From Siphonodentalium dalli (Eukaryota; Mollusca; Scaphopoda; Gadilida; Siphonodentaliidae), in NCBI GenBank assembly GCA_032622095.1, contig CP136065.1, forward strand, positions 154,015,577-154,079,576: 64,000 nt of DNA, given 5' to 3'. Below, piece by piece: positions 1-13,000 of this stretch. The translations under genes were made by a program, and so were the position numbers. A model generated the notes under the pieces. That model worked only from the letters and a program-made list of their open reading frames with translations, searched no databases and had not been told where the DNA came from. Numbering within the stretch: the stretch's first letter is position 1; every line of letters begins with the position of its first letter.

Positions 1-271
1 TCTTGCCCCGGATACAAATTTTATCGGGTCGCCGAGCCCGTGCGACGCCAGCTTCGCGCATGCGCAGACGAGATCTCGGAAACGGGTGGAGCTATCGACT
101 TTAAATTTGCTATGTGAATGTATCTTGCCCCGGATACGAATTTTATCGGGTCGCCGAGCCCGTGCGACGCCAGCTTCGCGCATGCGCAGACCAGATCTCG
201 GAAACGGGTGGAGCTATCGATTTGAAATTTGGTTTTTGAATAGCCCGGACAACGTCGGGCTCATCGGCTAG
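1..271 (+). mobile_element. Helitron 3' part with tandem 122-bp repeats
   Basis: About 1.9 copies of a 122-bp unit (restarts at position 123, TCTTGCCCCGGATACRAATT) are followed by a short hairpin (GCCCG-ACAACG-CGGGC type, 242-260) and the end CTAG before T at 272. A terminal hairpin plus CTRR end inserted before T is the known Helitron 3' signature. A complete sister copy is at 27565-28009. The 5' end is outside the window. Confidence 0.75.
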
Positions 272-766
272 TCTATTATATATTTTGGAACTTCTGTCTG
301 TGTGTATGTGTGTTATATACTCGAAAACTGCTTGACCAATCTGACTTAAATTTGGTATGCGGGCCTACTTTGATCCTGAGAACAATAGGGGTTGGTAAAA
401 TTTCATGTGTGACCGTGTCCTTGACCTCGCTCAAATAGGCATGTTTATTGAACAATTGTTTTTTTCTTTCTCCTAATACTTTTCAACGTTGTTCGCTAAG
501 AATTGTTTAACTTTGAACACGGCCAGCTTTCCGTCGCCTGTTCATGCGTGGGATCCCCCCCACAAACTGTTTTATATGGCCTGGATGGTAGGACAAAAAA
601 ATTGTCTGTAATGAGGCATTGAATTAGGCAATCATTTCAAATAACTCAAAATTCCCCAACAGTGCAACATCCACAAACAAGTCCAGACACTGTATATTCT
701 GCGCAGACAGAGGCGATCACAAATAAATCCCTAAATAGCCTGGACAAAGTCGGGCACATCAGCTAG
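272..766 (+). mobile_element. Second Helitron, abutting the first
   Basis: Starts with TC directly after the CTAG of the previous element and runs TCTATTATATATTTTGGAAC into GTCTGTGTGT, like the 5' end of the copy at 27565. It ends in a diverged terminal hairpin (GCCTGGACAAAGTCGGGC, 738-755) and CTAG at 763-766, followed by T. It lacks the 122-bp tandem repeats. No replicase/helicase frame is present, so it is non-autonomous. Confidence 0.6.
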
Positions 767-969
767 TATCAATATAAATATAAACAGTGATATATTTAGA
801 TAACTCGATGAAAATCAGATCTATAAAAAGCAGAATGAAAATGTTGAAAACCAAGGTGGCTGTCAGTCACAAAGACAAAAAAAGGTCACAGATATCGACA
901 GCAGACATAACAATAAACAATTTGTACATATAGGGAGGGTATTGTGATAGAACCACAACATAAACTCAC
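767..969. other. Intron sequence 3' of the 970-1064 exon
   Basis: About 200 bases of ordinary AT-rich intron after the 5' splice site at 969-968. No motif recognised. With the Helitrons at 1-766 this makes at least 969 bases before the next (FERM2) exon, which is not in the window. Confidence 0.6.
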
Positions 970-1064
970 AGCTATTGCGGAAATCTCTTGCGCCAGTGGT
1001 ACGTTCTTCCGTCCACCATACTTGAATGTCTTTCTGAGATTCTGTAGACAGACAGCTGCTGGAC
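970..1064 (-). CDS. Myosin XV-like exon: end of MyTH4 domain
   Basis: 95 bases, entered in phase 1 (the G that ends the previous exon plus GT makes Gly). Encodes GPAAVCLQNLRKTFKYGGRK and then NVPLAQEISAIA. The motif C-x-x-NLRKTFKYGGR closes MyTH4 domains of class XV and VII myosins. Acceptor is CATATTTCAG, donor GCT|GTGAGT. It is the last exon in the window; its donor is in phase 0 and the FERM2 exon should follow to the left of position 1. Confidence 0.93.
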
Positions 1065-4000
1065 CTGAAATATGTGGTACGGGTCACTACAAGTTTGTCA
1101 TCGAACATCATTGGTAGGTCCGTAATAGGAAGAACTCAGCTCATTGTTGATAAGTAATTTTACCTGCTCATGCTTTGTGAGAGATTGTTAGATGAAGGGT
1201 GTCTATGTGATTATTGGGCTAAACACTATGAACAGTTCCCAAGCTTATAGCACTCATTGCAAATGTAGCAATATTTATGGCATTTTTCACCATAGTTCAT
1301 TAGTCTAGCTTGGATCCCGACTATTGGAGAGTGCGATCCAACCTACTAATGGTATGGTTAAGCACCATAACTGATGCTTTCCCAGTAATGATAACATTAT
1401 GCCCTCAAACAGAGACAGATATGTATGTCAACCAAGACACAATGCCCTAGTGTCTCAAATCAAGGATACTGACCCCGATGGGATTTGCTTGTTGGTAAAT
1501 GTGACATAATAGTTGAGGTAAACCTGATATTTCATTATAAATGGTTACATCATTATGTATATGTAAGATATGTAATTTTGGACATTTACATGCTGGGGCT
1601 ATGTCTCGCTGAAGAAGTGTCAAACCAGTATTGTATATTTCCCTCACACAGTTATCTCTGGCAATATCTCGGGTACATGGAGATTTGACAGCCTGGTCGA
1701 CCCAAAAGGTTCACAAAGAGACATCCAGGTATCAAATCTGCATGTACCCTAGATGTTGCCAGAGATACTGATTTTGTTCCAAAAACAACAGGCCTACAAT
1801 ATTAAGTCTGGATCGAGTGGTTTTCATCAGTAAGCATAGCCAATCATAGACCAAAACAGGGTAACATCATGCACTAGTACAGTAATGCCCTAAATAATCG
1901 ACTCCTTAACCACAGCAGAATTATGGGTAAATTTTCAGGATTTAGTCGGAAATATGGCTTGTTGCCATTCATCGGAAAGCTCTCACTGAGAGCCTTCTCA
2001 GGTGAATGGCAACAAGCCATATTTCCGACTAAATCCTGAAACATTACCCATAATTCTGCTGTGGTTAAGGAGTCGATTATTAAGGGCATTACTGTAGAAT
2101 ATCAAAATCGAATATCAAACTACTGGCAGACGACAAATGTTTTTCATATACCTCTGATGCTCCATATGCTCATAGAGCTACCCCTCCCCACCCCCGAATG
2201 TGTTGTGTACATTTTCTTATACCACAATGACGCTATTCTCAAGATATTCTAATTAGCTTTGAGAATTGTTGATAAGGAAAATACAAGACTGATAAAGTCA
2301 CAATAAGAATTTCTGCCTACCTACACATTTACTGTGATGAAGAGGTGTAACAACATAGTTAATGAAATTAAGTATCATACTGATGAGTCACTCAAATGTC
2401 ATTTATCAATTAACCCTTTACCCAACAAAACGGCCAAAAACGCCCAAATAAAGCTTCAAAAGCCTAAAATATCTTCGGTCTGTCTCAATAACACCATACA
2501 AATATGGATATCATTGGAACCGGTTCATTGACCACATTGTGATGGTTACAGTTATGCCCTGTGCCAATGCATTCTCTTATATATGCGAGTCAACCTATGG
2601 TCGACTCGCATATATAAGAGAATGCATTGGCACAGGGCCATTCTGTTGGGTAAAGGGTTAACATTAATAAAATCTGCATGATATATACTCACCGCTATAT
2701 GTTCTAGAACTGTCGGCAGCATGATCCTCTAGGTATTTGAACAGATATGGCCGTAGATTTTCTGAACAGTCACAGTATGAAGCAACTATTGCAAACAACC
2801 TCCAGCCGCGAATACAACTCTTCCTGAAAACACAAAATTATTGGTTATTCAAAGGCCTATTGAAAATTGGAGGCTAAGATTATACCAAGTAATTCAGGCT
2901 TTTTCACCTTTCTGGCTGTGCGGGGATCAATATATGTCCTTATAAACATGTGAAATGCTTTAACCCTTTGAGTGCCAGACAAATCTCATCGGCCCTAAAC
3001 CTACAAAATAAGTCTGTTAAAGAATATAAGAATAAGTTATTATTAAAATTGTAATATAAGTTGTAATAAAAAAAAAAAAATTGTTAGGCCAATGCATTCT
3101 CTTATATATGCGAGGCGACCTATGGTCGACTCGCATATATAAGAGAATGCATTGGCACAGGGTATATGGGTTGATAAAAAAAATCGACCTGGCACTCAAA
3201 GGGTTAATCGAACAGCATATACGTCAAAAAACTTAAATTAAAATTACCCCTTCAAAGACAAAAAGAGGCCATTAATATTTTCCTCCAGCCATTTTCTGAA
3301 TGTAGGGTTCATACACCTTCTCAGGGATGAAATTTCAAGACTTTTCCAGGATGTTCTGGAATTTTCCATGACCTTGTGGAAAGGAAATATCATGATTTTC
3401 CAGACTTCGCTAACTGGGACTGTGACTGGTCACAAAAAACAATTCCTGTATAAATGTTGTTACTGCTGACAATCTTAAAAGAGGAGCCTTACACCGCCTC
3501 ATTTTTAACAACGTCAATTAATGAATTTAGAAACAAGTTTCAACTTCGAGGAGATTCAATTTTGTAATTCCATGACTTTTCCAGAACGGATGTGGAACAC
3601 GGGGAATTTTATCAAAAACTTTTTCGTAATTGTGAGGTGAACTTGTCCAGGCCTGAAAGCGATATTTAAAAATTCCAGATCCAGGATTCCAGACTACCAT
3701 ACGAACCCTGTTATGGCAAACTGTCAGAAAGAAAGCATGATTTTAAGAGCTGTATGTAATTTGGTTGGAAATATTCCAAGCAGGTATGTTTTGATATCAT
3801 TCCTACTAAATTGTGCATATACAAATGTATGAAGAATATAACAATTCAGTGAATACTTTTAGAACTGAAAGGAAGAATCTATTGAGAAATTAAACCATTA
3901 ACCCTTTGATGACTGGAGCTTCCTGATTATTTGCGAAAACCCTGTTCAAATGCATTCTCTTATATATGAGTTGCCCACAGGCAGCCTCGCATATATAAGA

Positions 4001-7000
4001 GAATGCATTGGCCTAACAATATTTAGTTTGATCTTATAAGCCAGTGCATTCTCCTATAAATGCGAGACTCCCTATGGGAGACTCGTATATATAAGAGAAC
4101 GCAGGGTCTTTAATGCTGCATCACAGCTCCCGTCATGAAAGGGTTAATGTACTCACGGTTTCATGCTCCTGTTGTTTGTCGTTTGTTTGCATAGTTGACA
4201 GTATACTTCATCTCTAATCTCAGGATATTTATGGCAGCTCTGGTGAAAAAAAACCAGACCAAATAGTAACAGGATACTTTATTACACACAGGTCTGCAAA
4301 CTGAATAAAAAGCCACTAGGCCACATTTCCCTTGGATAAGTAGACCAAGTCTACTCGGTCCACAACAGCTTGGGATATCGGTTGTGATGATACTGTTTTT
4401 GGACCGAGTCACGCCCTGTTGTTATTCAATAACAGATGTTATGCCCAGAATCGTAGGTGGGAGTTATATTGCTTGTATGTCTTCGGATTAGGTCAAATAA
4501 AAGCTTTGCATATATGATCATAGAGGGCAGCCATTCCCAAGCATGATGATATCAAACGTGCATATATCAGAGGTCCATTAAATGTCAAAGCAACGAGATA
4601 TATAAGTAAACAAAGCCTAGTTTTCCAAATAATTTTGATTAGTTGCGCTATCAGAAAATGCATGTAAACAATACATTAAATGATTGTATCATATCACTAT
4701 ACCTTTTTCTATCACGATAGATAATATAATTACATACGCCATGTATGTAAGTATAAGAAAGTAAATAACAGTGTGTATGTTTTATAATATAAACGAAATT
4801 GCCTAGCCTTCAGAAGTCAAGCACTTTGACAGTGTTCTATGATTTTAATAGTTGTCTCATGAATAGCTAATACTAACAAATGATATACTTGAGTGTTAAA
4901 TATGACTAAACTGTTCTCACCCTTAAAATCTTGATACCACAATCAAACTCTGTTTTGCCTGGTGGCAGAGGGTAGTCCTGCATAAACTGCATAATAGCTG
5001 GAATGAAATTTTGATTGGTGTAAATATCAGAGAAACATCATAATAATGCACGGAAAGTATAGTAAGGTAGGGTAAAAGAGAAATGATTTTCTCCACTGCC
5101 ACTCAGGGAAAAACCAGTAATAAACTAATCATTCGCCGATAGGTCAACGGAAAGGAAAGTATAGTACAGTAATGCCCTAAATAATCGACTCCTTAACCAC
5201 AGGAGAATTATGGGTAATTTTTCAGGATTTAGTCGGAAATATGGCTTGTTGCCATTCATCGGAAAGCTCTCACTGAGGAGTCGATTATTTAGGACATTAC
5301 TGTAGTTGAACACAATTACAGTGTTTAGTTATTAAAACGTCATTAAATCAGAGCCCTCTATTTATAGGAGGAAATTGCCAATGGCCATTTGTTGAACTCA
5401 TTATCTGAACATTTCCTAAGGGAACTATTTGTCAATGAGTATTTAGTATAGAAAGGGCTAATCCTTTCATGACGGAAGCTGCGCTGGTGCAGCATTAACA
5501 GATCCTGTGACAGCTAGTGCATTCTCTGATATATGCGAGTCTCTCATAGGGAGCCTCTCATGAATCTCTCATAGGGAATCTCGTATATATAAGAGAATGC
5601 ACTGGCTTACAAGGTCAAGGTGAATATTGTTAGGCCAATGCATGTATTTTTATATATGCGAGGCTCCCTATGGAAGACTCGCATATATAAGAGAATACAT
5701 TGGCACAGGGTTTTTGCTAAATTTCCGGAAACTCCAGTCATGAAAGGGTTAAAAATATCCCACAAGAGTTGCTCTTAAATTCACACATGTATCAAGTGTT
5801 TAAACGTCTGAAATAGAACTGATGCAAGTGGCATCTCCATTCTGTGATGTGGCGCCTGTATGATCAATGACAGAATCAATGACACTGTAGCTCAATTCAG
5901 AGATGAATGGCAACAAGCCATATTTCCGACTAAATCCTGAAAAGTTACCCATAATTCTGCTGTGGTTAAGGAGTCCATTACTTATGGCATTACTGTACAT
6001 CTCCCAGGTGCTATGTTATGTACTATCAATTTGATACCTCTACAGCTATACACAGAACAAATGCTTCAGCTTTAGCAAAACATACTAATGTACTAAATTT
6101 CTAAAGCATTTATTGGCCAAATTATGAAAGAATTTATCGCACGAACAGAATAATACGATAGACCACATCAAACACTCTATGAAACAAAAGACCCTGGTCC
6201 AAAATTACCATGAAACATCTTAATTTCACTTTGCAGACTCCCGAGAGAATTTTTTACACATGCAATGCAAATTCTGTACTGATGCATTGTTCTTTCATTA
6301 TTAAAGATAGTCATTTAGGCAAACCTGTCGTTGTTATCATACGACCCTATGGGATAAAAACTATTGTTTAGAGCTTTGAGTGTATATAAAAGGCTATAAT
6401 GAAAGAAAGGCCATACTGTTGAATTATGGCATATCAGTTATAACAGAGAAATTGTATCAGAAAATTTAAGATGCATTCAGGGATCCAGACCTCCAGTTAG
6501 AACAACAACAACATCTAAAATCTAATTTAACATCATTTTCACTCGGCTTGAGACATAAACTCATTTTCATTATAATTACTATGTTGTTTTACATCATTCA
6601 TAAAGTAAATGAGTGTATTTTGCACTCATCTGTGGCTCAAATTCATTCATTTGTTGCATATATTCTGTTGAGTATTATAGGAGATGGTCCCATAAATGGC
6701 CAGATTTAGTGTACATAAAAAACATAAAAACTATATGAAATAAATGCATAGAAATTTAACTATCAAACAAATTAGCATATGTCGTGTAACACTTCTTTTT
6801 CCAAACATGTTATTTTTAACACTAGAATCAGCTGGAATCTAAACAAAAGTAATATGTGTGTCATCAAATTGACCTGAAAACCCTGAATATATCTCTACGG
6901 AATGAAGAAGATAAAACATACCGACAAATATTTCCACAGCCAGCTTACTAAGTTCTGAGCTCGGAAGTCTCAGCAAGGAATTTTGAATTGGAGACTGAAA

Positions 7001-10000
7001 AATAAAGGAATATAGAATTTTGATACAGAAATGAGGAATGCACAGGTGGTTATAGTGAAATAAACAAGTTCACCCACAGAGTATCTCATAACATTTGGAG
7101 CACACGTTCTCATGGTGGTTAACCCTTTCAGTGCCAAGTCCGATTTTTGTATCAAATTTATTGATTATAATAATGTGATACATTGATGGAAAGAGCTCTT
7201 AGAGCTCTTTCCATCAATGTATCACATTATTATAATCAATAAATTTGAAAAATGATCAAGGAAATATGTGTTGATACAAAAATCGGACTTGGCACTGATA
7301 TGGTTAATATCTGTGCCAATTAAGTTTCAAAACAACTGATACAAACTGAAGGAATAAATGCTCGGAAATTTTTTTACATTTTGCAAAAGTAGTAAAAGTG
7401 TGTGATCACTCTTCTAAAATGACTGATCTCATAATCACAGGTGGACAAGTTCACCTGTTGGCAAATATCTGTGACGAGTTTTAAAAACATTGACTTAAGC
7501 CTGAGAAAATGAAGGAGTAAAAAACAAAACTAGAAATGTCATCAAAAAAATTCAATTAAAAAAAAAATCAATAACTCTGCTAAAATAAGTGATTTCACAA
7601 TCCCAGGTGCACAGGTTTCCATTGTGGTAAATATCCATGCTTTGTTTCCAAAAATATTGACAATAGAAAAACAAATTTTGATCATGGATGGACAGACAGA
7701 CAAGTGGGTTCTTGTAATCAAATGTTGATGAACTCAGGTATCTGGCAAGATTTCTGACCATTATTTTTAACAAAGAATCATACCAACATTATTTAACAGG
7801 TCAGGTTCAGTAGGGCTAGTTTGAAATAAAAACAAGGTTCCACGTCAATTCTAATGCAATTATTAAAAGAAACTTACCCTAATCCATTTTATAAGTTCAG
7901 CTTGTTCCTTCCACGACCATTCAGCGAGGCCTAAAAATTTATAGTAAACACTGAAAATAGCTGCACAACATAAGCTCCAGTCTCTTCGAAAAGCTGATGA
8001 AAATCCTATTGGAAGCACATCCCCCTATTGGAAGCACATCCCCCTATTGGATGCACATCCCCCTATTGGATGCACATCCCCCTATTGGATGCACATCCCC
8101 CTATTGGATGCACATCCCCGTATTGGAAGCACATCCCCCTATTGGATGCACATCCCCCTATTGGATGCACATCCCCCTATTGGATGCACATCCCCCTATT
8201 GGATGCACATCCCCCTATTGGATGCACATCCCCCTATTGGATGCACATCCCCCTATTGGAAGCACATCCCCCTATTGGATGCACATCCCCCCTATTGGAA
8301 GCACATGCCCCTATTGGAAGCACATCCCCCTATTGGATGCACATCCCCCTATTGGATGCACATCCCCCTATTGGATGCACATCCCCCTATTGTATGCACA
8401 TCCCCCTATTGGATGCACATCCCCCTATTGGATGCACATCCCCCTATTGGAAGCACATCCCCCTATTGGATGCACATCCCACTATTGGATGCACATCCCC
8501 CTATTGGATGCACATCCCCCTATTGGAAGCACATCCGATAGGAGTTTGATTGGCTTTTCAAAGAGACTGCATAAGCTCCATTCCCATTCAAAAAACTAAA
8601 CTGTTGAACATGTTTTGCATAGTTATACCAGAAGGAGATATAGGTTACACACAACTAATTATTTTCCATAGGCGACAGTGTTAACTATTTGAACTTCAAG
8701 TGGTCAATTTTCCCTTAGAACGTCATCCTCTGCACCAGTATGTGACAACAAACGCGCCCTTTTCGGTATTTTTTTCAAACGATAATCTTGCATTTCCACA
8801 ACTACCCCATTTACTGCACAAAAATCAGCAGCATAAAAATACCACGACCCCTTCCGTAACTTCTGGACACCACCAGACTCTTCCTGGACATCTATTAAAC
8901 ATACACGATCGCCATATTTACGTAGGTTATAATTTTCTGTTCACGATTAGGGATATTTCCCTCAATGATAATCAACCAATCAGCAGCCAGAATTTTTTGT
9001 TATGCTGACTCGAGTTTCCCTACACAAATTCAAGAAGCGTAACTCTATATAATTAGTTGTTTGTATCCTATAAGAAGTATGCATCAGGGTGTTGTGTTCG
9101 AGTAGTGGCAGCTAGAGGATATGAGTGCTTGAGCCAAGGCTGCAAATATAGAGGGTGAATTTAGTGATGCTATCCCACATGGTGGGCTAGCATCACCAAA
9201 TTCACCCTTCTGCTTAGGCCTCAACTGCTATAGGAGACTTACGATAAGATTGAAGTTATTATAGCATACAGACACATGCTGTACAACTAATTAAACTTAT
9301 TCTGCAGTCTCCTAGCAACCATAAGCTCTTCCCATGAACGAATATGTGTAGAAATCCCCATTAGTGCCAATTTGTATAAAACTACAACTTTAAAGTAAAC
9401 TTCTTAATAGATAGAAGAAGCTCTTGCCAAATTTCACAAGCATTTAAAAATATTCAATAGCTACCAGGTTTTACTTGACTATTAAAAGTCTATATTTATA
9501 ATGAATAGATTTGTCAACAAATATAATTTATTTGAAAACAATCTGTTCAACAGTTTAATTTTCTATTGCAAAGAATGAGCGTCCAAAAACATGGAATGCT
9601 GGTGAGTTTGTAACACAAAGGAAAATATAAAAGTTATCTGTTTTAAATATGTATTGCATGCTGAGAAATATACTGGTATTATTATTTAGCAATTCTAACA
9701 TCACTTCATGAACTAATATTATTATCCATCCCTTAATTAACACTATTTCTGATTGGGAAAAAGCCGTCACATGATAATATATGACTTTTTTATCGGGACT
9801 CCATGATGTTACGAAATAACTCTATTTGCCAAATGAATTGGTGAAACTGTGATGCGCGGGCACTACGCATGCAATTGTGGATTTAGCAGATATTTCACTT
9901 CCACATTGAGTTTTTTTTTCACTTCTGTGTTACTGTTCCAAATCATGCTTTCTGATGATCAAATACAGGCTTTTATAGAGAATCAAGTGCCGACAAATAC

Positions 10001-13000
10001 CAAAAATAACCACAACAGTTTTATTTCCAAAATTTGGATAAACATACAGATGGATAATAAAAATGTCACTCTACAATGTAGTGTACAGGATGTGTTTTTC
10101 TTGTACTCATCCAGGTTGTGGTGAAAAGACATATTGGACTTGACTGCGTCTCTCGTCCAATATGACTTTTCACCTCAACCTGGACGAGTACAAGAAAAAC
10201 ACAAACTGTACGCAACATTGTATAATAACTTTATACTATGAAAAGCAATATATTTAATGTTTGAATCACACGAGTTGACATATAATGTAAATATTAAGTG
10301 GCATGTATTGTTTGAAGAAATTCTCAGAAACAAGTTTCGAAGCCAGCAAGATAGGAATTTAATGTGCCTTTAGTGCAGAAACTGGAACAGATATAAGTTT
10401 AATAGCAGAGCATATAAAGGAAAATAAACAGTACTAGTAAATACTTTTGAAATATTTGAAAATGTACAAAATAATATGAAGCTCAATAGTTTTGATATCA
10501 TTTCTTTCAAATCAATCTTAAATTAGAATCGTTCACAATGATGGAATATCATGCAGTTTTACAATTAGAATGCATTATATGTTAGAATACATGTATGTGG
10601 TTAGATGTTAAAATAACATTCATTAACACAGCATATATTATCGGAGTTAGAAGTTAAGTGTCACACCATCACCTCTGCGATATCCACTGAAATTCTGTAA
10701 GTTACGCAGTTTAACATCTTGTAGTAATTTTACGGCTGACCGAATCGATCCGTCATCCTTGTGAATGAGATCATACCTTCATGAAAATGAAACAACAGAA
10801 AAATACAACACATAGCGTTAGAAATATATCAGCGTCGTTTCTCGGAAGAACCATCCTAACCTTCTGTCAGCAAGTTGATGGTCAGGCTTAGATTTGTAGC
10901 TTTGCTCCACAACCACCAATATATAGAGTATCTCCAACTTGTTATGTTGGGATATAAGATTTTATGAAAATCATATGATAAATTTTTATTCACAACGAGT
11001 CGTAGACAAGTTGTGAATCAAATTTATCAAATGATTGTCATAAAATCTTAAAATCCAAAAATAACGAGTTGAAAATCTTGTATATCAAATGAAAAAAACT
11101 AGAGCTTTATGCCTTTTTAACAAAACAAAATCCTTAAAAGAAGCTTAAATTTACATCGTTGGCTGAGATGCTTCACAACCGTATACGACAGTATTGCATG
11201 CTCAGGATTGCAATGAAAAATATAGACCCCCCCAATTTGCCTCTTTGTTTTTGTGTCTATTTTAGTTAGTGCAACGAAGTTGGACAAGAATTTTACTTTG
11301 ATGAACAAATCAATCATTTTGTATTGTCTGGTTTTGGTGTCATGTGCAGCTTTTCAAAATAATATTAATCCACCTAATCAATGTAAAGTAATTTTATTGG
11401 CATGCTGCCAAATTGGCAGGAAGCATTGCTCTTATTAGTCACTAGTGAGATATACACTGTGATATAAGGAAATATGTAATGGGTTTTTTTTAAGGATATA
11501 ATAGGGGTTTCATGTGATATATCATAATATTCCACAAGGTGTGGTGGGAGATCGTGTTCCAATGACGGTTGAACTATGACCTGTTAATAAACTCTGCATA
11601 ACACTGAGTTATTGCTACATATGAGCAGCGGCCTTATTTAATATTGATGACAATATGATGTATTTTGTATCTCCCTCTGATGACTAAAGAAACAGCTATG
11701 AACAGCTGCATGAACTGTGTTTGGAAACAGAACATAGCTATCTCACTTTATAGATAATATTTGTCTGCAACAGACATCGAGTTTTATAGTCTGCAGACAT
11801 CTGCAAGCAAACTTAGAAATCTGAACTTTACAAATGTGTCAATATAATACCCAGTAAACCAATTCACCATGACTTAACAATGACATTGAGGTCATAAGTG
11901 AGATGTACTGTACATATGAGGTCATTGAAACATTGCCAAAAAGTAATCGTGCTTCCAGAAGAGTTAGGCTGGTTCTCAAAAAAGAGAATGAGACAGATTT
12001 TTAGAAGAAAAAATTATGTCTCAAAGTTACATAATCCTGTACGTTAGGTACTATATTATATAATAAATTAATGTTATTAACATAAAGCATGTTAGATATG
12101 AAGCTTGCAGGAACAGAGAAACATTGAACATTTAGTTTACTTGGACAATGACCCTCTTTTATTGATCAAGACACGGAGGACCAAATGTTTGACTGTAGAA
12201 GTGAAAAGATGATAATTGGTCCAGATAATTTTCAGTCAAAGAATCAGGGAATATATTGTGGCAATATGTGTTATCTGAAACTCTATTGAGGTCATTTATT
12301 TACTATTTGTTCAAAATGTTTGAAAATTTGACTTGAAGTCAGCAACCATTTTCAATCATACTTGATTACCATTATTGATTACTGCATTATCATTTTAATA
12401 AACAGGATTAATTAGCACAATAAATTTAAGAGAACTTGAAGAAATATCATGTTCCGCATTAAACTTCTTGAGGTGTTCATAACAAAAAATGAACATAATG
12501 CATAATGCTGAACAGTTGTGATAAACATCAAATAATTATAGCCAGACTTATTATACATGTACACAAATATTTTAATCACCGGCTAAACAAACAGCCAACA
12601 ACCCAGTGATTTTTCTTTACTATATACAGTACCCTTGAAATGCCCATAACAAACTTATTATTTGAGCATCCCCAAAAATTAATGAGTAGGCATCAAGTAA
12701 CTACCTGAATATATATAGAAAGTAGTTGGGCGGTTCGCAACCTGGGATGGTCGAAAGGTTCGAGTAATCTTCACCCCACATAACTACCCATTGGTGAGTA
12801 GTCAGTTATAAACGGTCAATGTCATCTCGTTAACCCTCTCCTATACTAAATGGATTTTCACACCCAGTTATAAAAGTATACATTGAATGGTCTATTAATC
12901 ATCTGGAGGGGTTTTCGGGAAAAATAAGCAGACGACAGATAATAGAAGTGCAGAAAGCGTCAAATTTATTGAAGGAAAATGTTCAGATAAATAAGTTCAA

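Larger units (their letters stand above)
1065..2692 (-). other. Intron with a mariner-like palindrome and a TTAA MITE
   Basis: Holds the TA-flanked palindrome at 1878-2096 and the TTAA element at 2410-2661, the latter ending 31 bases from the upstream donor. Positions 1100-1870 and 2100-2400 show no recognisable content. Confidence 0.8.
2824..4156 (-). other. Intron with two TTAA MITEs
   Basis: Contains the P3 element 2960-3207 and the P2 element 3898-4147. Positions 3210-3890 show no recognised feature apart from scattered short open frames. Confidence 0.8.
4998..6921 (-). other. Intron with nested MITE fragments
   Basis: Holds M1 copies 5165-5304 and 5904-5997, a P5 fragment (about 5365-5460) and a P2 element 5458-5752. 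Positions 6000-6920 show nothing recognisable. Confidence 0.75.
7931..10672 (-). other. Intron with minisatellite and repeat copies
   Basis: Contains the 19-bp minisatellite 8005-8536, a hairpin fragment of the GAATGAGG family (about 9145-9217) and a dispersed repeat (9719-10243). Positions 8540-9140 and 9220-9710 show nothing else recognisable. Confidence 0.75.

Noticed and set aside
2559-3166. Evenly repeated hairpins that might suggest a CRISPR array or attenuators
   Set aside because: They belong to TTAA-flanked eukaryotic MITEs and are scattered, not arrayed with spacers.
7997-8599. Three overlapping open frames of 164-200 codons encoding a PPIGCTSPYWMH-type repeat
   Set aside because: They result from a stop-free 19-bp minisatellite read in three frames; no start context, no family, and it lies in an intron.
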